Source: Candidatus Kuenenia stuttgartensis (GTDB lineage Bacteria; Planctomycetota; Phycisphaerae; Phycisphaerales; SM1A02). Taken from it: a DNA stretch of 51,783 nucleotides. Positions 1-7,234 of this stretch are shown here, one piece after another. The position numbers and the translations under genes were made by a program. The notes under the pieces were generated by a model. It was not told the origin of the DNA and searched no databases. It saw nothing but the letters and a program-made list of their open reading frames with translations. Positions within the stretch are counted from its first letter, which is position 1. Each line of letters begins with the position of its first letter. The stretch is from contig CAMDMA010000024.1 in assembly GCA_945902075.1 (NCBI GenBank), forward strand, positions 1 through 51,783. The letters run 5' to 3'.

Positions 1-317
1 CATCTTGCCGCGCGGCGGCAAGCTGCGGTTTCCTGGCTCACGCCACGAAACAAGGTCTTTACGCTCCGGAAGTCCGGAGAGCGAATCCCTTCACCCGCTC
101 TCAAGCGAGAAAGCCGGAAGGTCAAAACCGAGAGGTTTGAGCCTGAAACTCGCGTCGCATGGCAAGGATGATCACGCGCATCAAACCCCACCATCGATCC
201 CCACAGCCAGATGCCAGTCCAAGAGTTGTGCTCCGAGATGCGCTTCCACCTACCGCCGCACGGATGTCGTAAGAGTGACCGAACCCGGTCCGACGCGGCC
301 AAGAGTAGACTTCGCGC
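1..317. other. Gene-free stretch at window start
   Basis: I see no convincing gene here. Frames that stay open across it are Arg/Ser-rich and run into the real gene at 318 in the wrong frame. A 7-bp stem (bases 4-10 with 16-22) lies at the very edge and might be the terminator of a gene to the left, but no T-run follows it. A second small inverted repeat (64-70 with 73-79) has only a 2-base loop. Confidence 0.4.
306..311 (+). promoter_or_regulatory. Putative -10 box (TAGACT), leaderless geometry
   Basis: TAGACT ends six bases before the GTG at 318. The same box-to-start spacing recurs at many genes in the window, so transcription probably begins at or next to the start codon. No clear -35 box is visible. 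Confidence 0.5.
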
Positions 318-776
318 GTGGCAACGCTCCGCCTGTTTCTCTCCATCCCGGTTGGACTCGTCCTTATGGGCGCGGTCGTCTGGCTCGCGGAGTTGTTGAC
401 CCACGCGGTGTTTCCACCAAGTCAAGAGCTGCTCGACGCCATGAAGCGGCTTCAAGCGGATCCGACGGCGGGCGAAGCTCGTGCTGCGGTGACCGCTGCC
501 TTTGCGACGATGCCTGCGGGGTCGTTTCTCGGATTGATCGTTGGTTGGGTTGCGGGTGCCGCGGCGGGCGCATGGATTGCGAGCCGCATGAGCGGGATTC
601 TGAAGCGACCGGTGGCCGTCGCCATCGGCGTACTCTCCACAGTTGCCGTCGGAAGCCAGTTGTACTTCATCCCGCATCCGTCCTGGATGATCGTGCCCTC
701 GCTTGCGCTGCCACTCCTTGCGAGCATCCTGATCGCTTGGTCCGCGGCGAAGGCCCCTCCTAAAACGACGCGCTGA
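318..776 (+). CDS. Small integral membrane protein, unknown function
   Basis: 152 residues starting at GTG, chosen because a TAGACT box lies six bases upstream. Four hydrophobic helices are visible (about 5-27, 67-90, 99-117, 122-145), the second rich in Gly and Ala, with a short soluble loop after the first. I do not recognise a family. The layout resembles many small bacterial inner-membrane proteins that could be accessory subunits or orphan proteins. It converges on the gene at 760-1308, and the two coding ends overlap by 17 bp. No function is claimed. Confidence 0.7.
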   Translation: MATLRLFLSIPVGLVLMGAVVWLAELLTHAVFPPSQELLDAMKRLQADPTAGEARAAVTAAFATMPAGSFLGLIVGWVAGAAAGAWIASRMSGILKRPVAVAIGVLSTVAVGSQLYFIPHPSWMIVPSLALPLLASILIAWSAAKAPPKTTR

Positions 777-1308
777 AGCGCAGCCAAACCACGCCTTCGC
801 CGTCGATCCCGTCGACAGTTGCAGCGGTTGATGCTTCAAACGCGGTGAACCCATCGAGTGCAGCGCCAACGCTCGTGTCGCCGGCTTGCCAGCCGCCGCC
901 AATCATCGCGCGCCAACCGCTCCCAAGTTGGATGACAAGTGCCGTCGACGCTTGCCAAGCCGCAAGCCCCCCGCTTCGCATTCCGCTCTCGGGCAGCGTT
1001 CCTCCATCGAAAAAGTCGGGAGCGATCGCGCCGAACGCTGGAACGATCTCCGCGTGAGACTCGAACGACATGCCGCGAACCACTTCGTGCCGCGCGAAGA
1101 GGCCGAGCGGGTGCGTCGGCCGCCACTGGAGCGGGGCGAATTGGTCAACCGCGGGCACTTCGTCAATCCAGGCCCATGGTTGCCGGAGGTCGCGCCAGTC
1201 ATGATCGTCTTCAAAGGACGCACCAGCGTCTCGCACAAAGACAAGTGCCGTCGCGACGAAAAGCGAACGGCCAAGAACCGAACGGGGGTACGAGGAACGC
1301 AAAGACAT
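760..1308 (-). CDS. Hypothetical exported protein, possibly outer-membrane associated
   Basis: 182 residues. The N-terminus has basic residues followed by a hydrophobic stretch (about 10-30) ending in an Ala-Gly-Ala-Ser region, which suggests a signal peptide. The mature part is rich in Trp, Gly and acidic residues. The C-terminus has alternating polar/hydrophobic strands (residues about 125-182) and ends in Phe, as outer-membrane beta-strands often do. That is suggestive only: the protein is short for a barrel. I do not recognise a family. It converges with the membrane-protein gene at 318-776. No -10 box of the window-wide type precedes its ATG. Confidence 0.55.
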   Translation of the reverse strand: MSLRSSYPRSVLGRSLFVATALVFVRDAGASFEDDHDWRDLRQPWAWIDEVPAVDQFAPLQWRPTHPLGLFARHEVVRGMSFESHAEIVPAFGAIAPDFFDGGTLPESGMRSGGLAAWQASTALVIQLGSGWRAMIGGGWQAGDTSVGAALDGFTAFEASTAATVDGIDGEGVVWLRFSASF

Positions 1309-1447
1309 GGCATTTGGACGCGGAGCGGCAGGCCACTGTTCCCGAAATTTGCAGGTCCGTTTGAGTGATGATCAGTTCGAGCCATGCCCATTCCCACTCG
1401 CATGCCCACGAAGCTCCTCAAGCATCGTCGCTGCAGGTGATGATTGC

Positions 1448-1453
1448 TACCTT
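1448..1453 (+). promoter_or_regulatory. Putative -10 box (TACCTT), leaderless geometry
   Basis: TACCTT ends six bases before ATG 1460. It supports that ATG over an in-frame start at 1307 that would add 51 residues lying across the upstream intergenic region. Confidence 0.55.
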
Positions 1454-1459
1454 GCCCGA

Positions 1460-2098
1460 ATGAAGCCCAGCTCCACCGCCTTGCGTGTGACCCTTCCGAA
1501 GACCATTGTCGCGGCTTCCGCCGTCGCGCTGCTTCTTGCAGCTGCTCCGATGATGACGCAATCGGACTCCGCGCCCGTTGCCGCACCCGGCCGTCCGGCG
1601 AAACGCGAAGCCGCCGTCGCCGATGCTGCGCTTGCGCCGCTCGCGTTTCTTGAAGGGCGTTGGGAGACGACGCTTCCGAACGGAATGGTGAGCGAGGAGT
1701 CATGGCTCCCCGTGCGCGGTAAGTCGATGCTCGGGAGCTTCCGACAAACACGCCCCGATGGCATGCCTGCGTTCTTCGAGTTCACGCAGATCGTCGCTGA
1801 GAAGTCGCGCGTCGTCCTGCGCCAGATCCATGTGCACGGATCCTTCGACACCGATGAACGCCGCAAGGACCCGATGGTGCTCCAGTTGTCGAAGGCCGAG
1901 ACGAACAACGCAATCTTTGTGCCGGTGACCGAACCAGAGCAGTCGCACTCCGCTGATCTTGCGAGCATCACCTACACACGAAAGGATGCAGAAACGCTGG
2001 TGTTGCGCATCGAGTCGAGGCCGGTGAAGGACTCAAAGAACCCAGACGCCCCCGCAAAGCCACAGGTCATTGAGCTCGTCATGAAGCGCGCCCGCTGA
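1460..2098 (+). CDS. Exported DUF6265-like (lipocalin-like) protein
   Basis: 212 residues from ATG 1460. Residues about 10-30 form a signal-peptide-like hydrophobic stretch. After an Ala/Pro-rich linker comes 'FLEGRWETTLPNGM' (from about residue 58), followed by 'EESWLP', 'GKSMLGSFR' and 'FFEFTQI'. This order (a W after a short leader, E.W, GtM.G.fr, FE) is typical of the DUF6265 and related small beta-barrel domains that estimate a ligand-bearing fold; no catalytic role is known. The gene precedes the channel gene at 2117 by 18 bp on the same strand and may be co-transcribed with it. The family assignment rests on motif resemblance. Confidence 0.65.
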   Translation: MKPSSTALRVTLPKTIVAASAVALLLAAAPMMTQSDSAPVAAPGRPAKREAAVADAALAPLAFLEGRWETTLPNGMVSEESWLPVRGKSMLGSFRQTRPDGMPAFFEFTQIVAEKSRVVLRQIHVHGSFDTDERRKDPMVLQLSKAETNNAIFVPVTEPEQSHSADLASITYTRKDAETLVLRIESRPVKDSKNPDAPAKPQVIELVMKRAR

Positions 2099-2116
2099 GT
2101 ATCCCGTCGTTCTCCC

Positions 2117-3217
2117 ATGCTTCACCTCGCGAAACACCTCGTCACCTTGATCGCAACCATCGTTGCCGCATGCGCCGTCAGCGCGGAGACGTTCGCGCAG
2201 GTTGCTGTGCCACCTTCGGCCTCGCCGCTGAAGGTCGGCGTCTTCGTCGAGGCACCGTTTGTCACCAAGGACGCGAAAGGGACGCTCGACGGATTTTCGG
2301 TCGAGGTGTGGAAGGCCATCGAGCCAAAACTCGGAGTCACCGCCAACTTCTGCGAATTCGACTCCTTCCCCGCGCTTGTGGAGGCTGTGGCCTCCGGTTC
2401 GATTGACCTTGCAGTTTGCGGGATGTTGATGACAAGTGCTCTAGAGCACCGTCTGGAGTTCACCCATCCAGTCGCCAACGGCGGCCTGCGGGTGATGGTG
2501 GATTCCGCCCCGAAACATTCGCTGCAAGCACTATGGCGCGGACTCGTGGAGAACGGGCACGTCACCATTCTTGGCTACGGCGCACTGATCGTCGGTGCGT
2601 GCAGTATTCCGCTGATGTTTATCTGGCGAAAGCTCGACAAGGACTTCCCTGCAACCCCTCATGATGGTTTCGCGGAGGCGTTCTATCGAACGGTTTCACT
2701 CACTATGAGTGGCAAAGCGAAGGTGACCACCGTCTCGACGTGGATCACCAAGCTTCTCGCCGCCTGTTGGCTTGTCTGCGGAGTGGGAATTGTTGCGTAT
2801 GTGACATCAAGCGTCACTGCGGTGATGACTACACAGTCGTTGCGACAGTCGATCAACAGTGTCGATGACCTTGCTGGGAAGCCCGTGGGCGTGATCACTG
2901 GAACACTCGGCGAATCGTACTGCGTGAGTCGCGGTTTTGAGACGCGCACATTTCTCACGATAAAAGCTGCCGTCGACGCGCTCGTTGCGCACGAGGTCCT
3001 TGCACTCGTCGCGGACGGTCCGGAATTGGAGGCGTTTGATCAGGCGAACCCCGCGCTCCCGATCACGGAGGTTGGTCCGCTCTTTGCGAAGCGCCGCTAC
3101 GCGTTTGCGGTACCGATGCACAGCGCGCTCCGACACCGCATCAACATCGCCCTCGTCGAAATCGAGGAATCAGGCGAATCTGAGAAGATCCACAGGAAGT
3201 ATTTTGGCGACGCCTGA
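2117..3217 (+). CDS. Prokaryotic ionotropic glutamate receptor-like channel (GluR0 type)
   Basis: 366 residues. A signal peptide (1-28) leads into the first lobe of a family-3 solute-binding fold (about 38-132, including 'GFSVEVWKAIE' and an Arg at about 112 in the 'ERxxxFsxP'-type position). Next come a membrane helix (149-171), a re-entrant pore-loop region (184-206), a second membrane helix (212-236) and the second binding lobe (about 248-364). This split-lobe layout is that of bacterial ligand-gated ion channels ancestral to eukaryotic glutamate receptors, in which ligand binding outside the cytoplasm opens a tetrameric pore. The pore segment reads 'SLTMSGKAKVTT' where K+-selective relatives carry a T-V-G-Y-G signature, so K+ selectivity is doubtful. 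The ligand is probably an amino acid, by inference. It converges on the glycosyltransferase gene with an 18-bp gap. Confidence 0.8.
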   Translation: MLHLAKHLVTLIATIVAACAVSAETFAQVAVPPSASPLKVGVFVEAPFVTKDAKGTLDGFSVEVWKAIEPKLGVTANFCEFDSFPALVEAVASGSIDLAVCGMLMTSALEHRLEFTHPVANGGLRVMVDSAPKHSLQALWRGLVENGHVTILGYGALIVGACSIPLMFIWRKLDKDFPATPHDGFAEAFYRTVSLTMSGKAKVTTVSTWITKLLAACWLVCGVGIVAYVTSSVTAVMTTQSLRQSINSVDDLAGKPVGVITGTLGESYCVSRGFETRTFLTIKAAVDALVAHEVLALVADGPELEAFDQANPALPITEVGPLFAKRRYAFAVPMHSALRHRINIALVEIEESGESEKIHRKYFGDA

Positions 3218-3235
3218 ACGGACCGTCGGAAGCAC

Positions 3236-4456
3236 TTAGCGCTTCGCGTGCACGCCTTCGAGAATGCGAAGCATCTTCATTGCGAGGTTGGTTCGATCGT
3301 AGTTCTGCGCGCCCTTCAGGCAAGCCTCGCGGAAACTCGCAAGCTCCGCCGGATCGTTCTTGAGGCGGCGTAATGCGGCAACGAGTTGCCCCGCATTTTC
3401 CGGCTCGAACGGAATTCCCGCGTGCTCGTCACGCACGATGTCGGCGCTTTCGCCCGCGACGCCGTGCAGAACCGGCAGCCCCATTCCCATCGACTCGAAC
3501 AACTTTGAAGGGATCACCGTCGTGAAAAGTTCCGTCTTCTTCAGGTGAATCACACTGACGTCGAGAAGCGACCAGTATCGCGGCACATCAGCCTTTGGAA
3601 CCGAATCGACGAAGCGCACATTCTCGAGCTTCATGGATGCAGCCTGATCGCGGAGTGCTTGCTTGCGCGCGCCGTCTCCGAGAAACAGAAATACGATGTC
3701 CGTGCCGCGCAGTTGGTCCGCCGCCTCAAGCAGTGTCTCGAGCCCGTGCGCCATGCCGTGGGTACCGATGTAGCCGGCGACAAACTTGCCCTCGAGGCCG
3801 AGTTGTGCTGTGAGCGCAACATCCTTCGCCCGCGGCTTGAACTGCGAGATATCAACGCCGTTGGTGATGACCTCGATCTTCGAGGCGTCGATGCCGCGGC
3901 GGACAAGGATTTCCTTGAACGATCGCGTCACCGAGATCACGCGCGCGCTCTTGCGATAAAGGAAAAGCTCAAGCCATTCCAAGAAGGCGATCGCGCGTTC
4001 ATTCGTCATCGCGCCGACGGCCTTAATCGATTCTGGCCACAGGTCGCGAAGTTCAAAGATGTACGGGCGAAACTTGTACCGACTCACGACGTACGCCGCG
4101 CAGGCTGTGAAAAACTGCGGGCTGGTGCCGATGATCAGGTCGACCTTGCGGACAAACAGGCATGCGAGGATGGCCGAGGCCATGTAACTCTGGTAATCGA
4201 GGATGCGACGGATGAAGCCTTCATTGGCCGTGATGTACGACCAGACGCGAACGACCTCGATCCCTTCCATTGTCTCGCGCTGCCAGAGGCGATTGCGATA
4301 GCCGTCGAAGACCTTCCCCTTGGGAAAGTTCGGCGCGCATGTCACAACCGTCACCTTGTGGCCAGCCTTGACCCACTCACGGCAATGCTCAAACGTCCTG
4401 CTCGCAGGCGCATTCACTTCGGGTGGAAAATTGTCGGTGAGGAACAGAATGTGCAC
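3236..4456 (-). CDS. Family 4 glycosyltransferase, WbuB-like (GT-B fold)
   Basis: 406 residues from a GTG start, last gene of the polysaccharide operon. It transfers a sugar from an NDP donor onto a lipid-linked or polymer acceptor at the cytoplasmic membrane. The N-terminal Rossmann half starts 'LTDNFPPEVNAPASR' and contains 'ELRDLWPESI', both hallmarks of the WbuB/WcaI-like group. The C-terminal GT1 half (about 200-390) has 'ITNGVD', 'GYIGTHGMAHGL', and a donor-binding stretch from 'FESMGMGLPVL' to 'GESADIV', where the E-x-E type pair lies. The preceding heparinase gene ends seven bases before it. WbuB-type enzymes often move N-acetyl-fucosamine or similar amino sugars; the exact substrate here is unknown. 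Confidence 0.88.
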   Translation of the reverse strand: MHILFLTDNFPPEVNAPASRTFEHCREWVKAGHKVTVVTCAPNFPKGKVFDGYRNRLWQRETMEGIEVVRVWSYITANEGFIRRILDYQSYMASAILACLFVRKVDLIIGTSPQFFTACAAYVVSRYKFRPYIFELRDLWPESIKAVGAMTNERAIAFLEWLELFLYRKSARVISVTRSFKEILVRRGIDASKIEVITNGVDISQFKPRAKDVALTAQLGLEGKFVAGYIGTHGMAHGLETLLEAADQLRGTDIVFLFLGDGARKQALRDQAASMKLENVRFVDSVPKADVPRYWSLLDVSVIHLKKTELFTTVIPSKLFESMGMGLPVLHGVAGESADIVRDEHAGIPFEPENAGQLVAALRRLKNDPAELASFREACLKGAQNYDRTNLAMKMLRILEGVHAKR

Positions 4457-4462
4457 GGTCGG

Positions 4463-6109
4463 CTACCACTGGAATCGGACGGTGGCGGAGCGATCCACAA
4501 ATGCCACAACCAACTTGTTCTGATATCGGATAAGTCCAAACTCAGGATGAAAGGTTGTGGACACTGTTTGGAGCGTTCCACTGCTGCAGCGCAGACGGAT
4601 TGGGCCCACGGTGGCGGCGTCCGATGTCAACTGCGTGATCGGCATGGTGACGTGCCAATGGGAGAGGCATACGCCGGGGCCGGCGACACGATCATCCACC
4701 GTCAGGGCTTGGGGATCAAAAGTCCAAGTTCTTGTATGAACAGGACTTCCATGCAGCCATCGATAGCCATCGTGACTGCAGGCGATCGTCACCTGCTCGA
4801 TATTGTCGCTCGCAACTTGGCTGCCCTGCAGCCCGGCAGCCGTGATCTGGAGCCCCCTTGGACGCGCACGACGGGCGACGCGAAAGCCAGACCAAACCTC
4901 CGACGAGTCCTTGCCGTCGACGGTCACGGTGTTGTGGGCGGCCGTTCCCCGCTGCCGAAGCCGTTCCATGCCTGTCCCGTATTCGCCGGTGCCAGAGTTG
5001 ACGAGCACCCGCGCGCCGTCGATCGAGAGCTCCATCGACAGCGTGTCGGCGTGCGCGTGGCCGGGGAGATAGTCAGGCCCGATCGGCGCGACATCGAGGA
5101 TCGCCACCATGCGCCCCCGCTCGACACGGATGTAGCCACTCTCTGGGAAGTGGGTGACGCCTTCGGCGGTCGGCACGCAGGACGGAAAAGCAAGCCTCGC
5201 CGCATAGCCATCAAGTTCGGCAGTTGTCGGCGCGATTCCAATCGCCGAGTCGTTGAAAAACGAGACCTCGCCATCCGGGTGGCACATTGCTGCGAGAAAC
5301 CGACGCATCGGCGCGATGCGCTCCTCGACAAGCCGCTGGTCGGCTTTCGCGACGACGCCGGGAAAGGTGCGCATCACATTGACGAGGTCAAGCATGTCCT
5401 CAACCGCGAGTGCGTGGTACATCGGACTGCGCTCGAACTGACCGCCGTCCGCGAGGATCTGCTCCGGAATCTCCGCGCGCAAAATGCGCAGTCCGGTTTC
5501 GCGCCAGGCATCGGCTTCCGCACCCTCAAAGTAGAGTCCGGCGAAGACCAACGCCTTGGCGTTGACAAACAGGTGGTTCCCGAGCAGATGCCACTCAAGA
5601 CGTCCTGCAAGCCAGCGCGCTTGGACCGCGAGGCTCGCAACCATTTCCTTACTCGGCGCGTGACCTGCGCCGATCCACTTGATCCAGTTCACGATGCGCA
5701 GCGATGTCGGATACGGCTCCCATCCTGAGCCATGCGCCGCGGGATTTTCTGCGATCCACCGCTCAACAAGCGCGCGGTGCCAGGCCGCACGCGCTCGCGC
5801 ATCGACGGCCGTTAGATCATCGAAGTAATGCAAGTTGTAGCGCCAGAGTTTCGCGAGCGCCGGGTCGTCCCAGCCGTGCGCATCGAGGTCGCGCTCCTCG
5901 TTCAGAAAGCGAAATCGCGCGGGTCCGAGCATGCTCACGCGACGATGTGCAACTTCAACCCAATTGCCGTCCCTGGCGCGACTCGCCGGCGCGGGTCGAT
6001 GGTCGGGCTTCGGATGCGACAAACGATGCCGCACCCGACCGACCAACTGCGCGGTCTTGAGGTGTCGGACCGTGTGCCAAAGCCGAAGCGCCTGCGCGAA
6101 CGAGCCCAT
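4463..6109 (-). CDS. Heparinase II/III (alginate lyase) family protein
   Basis: 548 residues; the ATG abuts the stop of wecB and has GAGG six bases upstream. The N-terminal alpha-toroid (about 60-300) includes 'NLHYFDDL', 'HGSGWEPYPTSLRIVNWIKW' split by loops, 'LGNHLF.NAKAL' and 'DGGQFERSPMYH'. The C-terminal beta-sandwich (about 310-535) has 'GPDYLPGHAHADTLSMEL', with the conserved His pair of the lyase fold. The family cleaves uronic-acid polysaccharides by beta-elimination. Inside assembly operons such proteins are thought to trim or release the polymer during export, or to modify it. No signal peptide is evident, which is odd for a lyase of exported polymer. Confidence 0.87.
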   Translation of the reverse strand: MGSFAQALRLWHTVRHLKTAQLVGRVRHRLSHPKPDHRPAPASRARDGNWVEVAHRRVSMLGPARFRFLNEERDLDAHGWDDPALAKLWRYNLHYFDDLTAVDARARAAWHRALVERWIAENPAAHGSGWEPYPTSLRIVNWIKWIGAGHAPSKEMVASLAVQARWLAGRLEWHLLGNHLFVNAKALVFAGLYFEGAEADAWRETGLRILRAEIPEQILADGGQFERSPMYHALAVEDMLDLVNVMRTFPGVVAKADQRLVEERIAPMRRFLAAMCHPDGEVSFFNDSAIGIAPTTAELDGYAARLAFPSCVPTAEGVTHFPESGYIRVERGRMVAILDVAPIGPDYLPGHAHADTLSMELSIDGARVLVNSGTGEYGTGMERLRQRGTAAHNTVTVDGKDSSEVWSGFRVARRARPRGLQITAAGLQGSQVASDNIEQVTIACSHDGYRWLHGSPVHTRTWTFDPQALTVDDRVAGPGVCLSHWHVTMPITQLTSDAATVGPIRLRCSSGTLQTVSTTFHPEFGLIRYQNKLVVAFVDRSATVRFQW

Positions 6110-7234
6110 TCACGACCTCGTGCTTGCGAGTTGCTGCTCAAGCGATGCGACAATACGCTCGGCGGTGCGGCCATCCCACAGCTCAGGAATGCTGCCCTTC
6201 TTCCATCCACCGGCGAAGAGCCTATCGAGCGCGGGCTTCAGTGCCGCTGGATTGGTGCCGAGGAGTTCATTCGTTCCGACCTCGACCGTCTCCGGCCGCT
6301 CAGTGTTGTCGCGAAGCGTCATGCAAGGCACGCCCATCACGGTTGTTTCCTCGGTGATACCGCCGGAATCGGTGATGACAGCCTTCGCATGCTTCACGAG
6401 CCAGTTGAACTCGAGGTACGGCTGCGGATCGACGAGTTTGAGGGCATCAGGAAGTGCACCGAACTCTCGCATTGTCTTTGCCGTGCGCGGATGCACCGGA
6501 AAAACCACCGGTTCGCCGCGTGTTCCCTCGATGATCGCATCGAGAAGCTTGGTAAAGGTGCTTCCAGAGTCGACATTTGCCGGACGATGCATCGTCATCA
6601 CAAAGTAGCCGCTGGGTTGTAGGCCGAGTTCGTCGAAGAATACAGGCTTTGCGAGCCGATCCATATTGGCGAGCAGCGTGTCGATCATGGTGTTTCCGAC
6701 GAAGAAAATCCGCTCGTCGGGAATGCCCGCGTTGCGCAGGTTGCGATTCGCGTGCGCACTCGTCGTGTAGAAATAATTGGTGATCGCATCAGTCACCATG
6801 CGATTGATCTCTTCAGGCATCGTCCAGTCGCCCGAGCGGATTCCCGCCTCGACATGCGCGACTTTGACGCAGAGTTTCTGCGCCGCGATCGAGCAGGCCA
6901 TCGTGCTCGTCACATCACCGACGACGAGGCAGATGGCGGGCTTGCGCTCCATGAGCAACTTCTCGTAGCGCGTCATGATCGTGCCCGTCTGCTCCGACTG
7001 CGTGCCCGAACCAACCTCAAGGTTGACATCCGGCGCGGGAATACCGAGCTGTCGGAAAAAGTCGCCCGACATCTTCTCGTCGTAGTGCTGCCCGGTGTGG
7101 ACGAGGCGGTGACGAAGGCGTCCGCCTTGCGATTCGCGCGCTTTGATGGCACGAATGATCGGCGCGATCTTCATGAAGTTCGGACGCGCGCCCGCAATGA
7201 TGTCGACCAGAATATCGCCGTGTGTTTCGCTCAT
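6110..7234 (-). CDS. wecB: UDP-N-acetylglucosamine 2-epimerase, non-hydrolysing
   Basis: 374 residues, the normal length. It interconverts UDP-GlcNAc and UDP-ManNAc in the cytoplasm, supplying an amino-sugar donor for the polysaccharide. The N-terminus reads 'IIAGARPNFMKIAPII', the 'GxRPn' variant of the nucleotide-binding loop. 'VVGDVTSTMACSIAA', 'HVEAGIRSGDWTMPEEINR' and 'HPRTAKTM' follow, with the acidic residues of the active site in place. The start codon overlaps the stop of the bi-domain oxidoreductase (ATGA), and AAGGA lies about seven bases upstream. Some close relatives act on other UDP-diacetamido sugars, which cannot be excluded. Confidence 0.9.
   Translation of the reverse strand: MSETHGDILVDIIAGARPNFMKIAPIIRAIKARESQGGRLRHRLVHTGQHYDEKMSGDFFRQLGIPAPDVNLEVGSGTQSEQTGTIMTRYEKLLMERKPAICLVVGDVTSTMACSIAAQKLCVKVAHVEAGIRSGDWTMPEEINRMVTDAITNYFYTTSAHANRNLRNAGIPDERIFFVGNTMIDTLLANMDRLAKPVFFDELGLQPSGYFVMTMHRPANVDSGSTFTKLLDAIIEGTRGEPVVFPVHPRTAKTMREFGALPDALKLVDPQPYLEFNWLVKHAKAVITDSGGITEETTVMGVPCMTLRDNTERPETVEVGTNELLGTNPAALKPALDRLFAGGWKKGSIPELWDGRTAERIVASLEQQLASTRS

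Noticed and set aside
64-79. Inverted repeat resembling part of a structured RNA
   Set aside because: Only 7 bp with a 2-base loop, and neighbouring bases lack conserved boxes of SRP, RNase P or tmRNA.
5-763. Long plus-strand frame of 252 codons at the window start
   Set aside because: Arg/Ser/Cys-rich with no fold; it overlaps the membrane-protein gene at 318 in another frame, which has clear hydrophobic helices and a promoter box.
3545-5728. 727-codon plus-strand frame
   Set aside because: Antisense shadow of the glycosyltransferase and heparinase genes; composition follows the complement of high-GC codons and no motif is seen.
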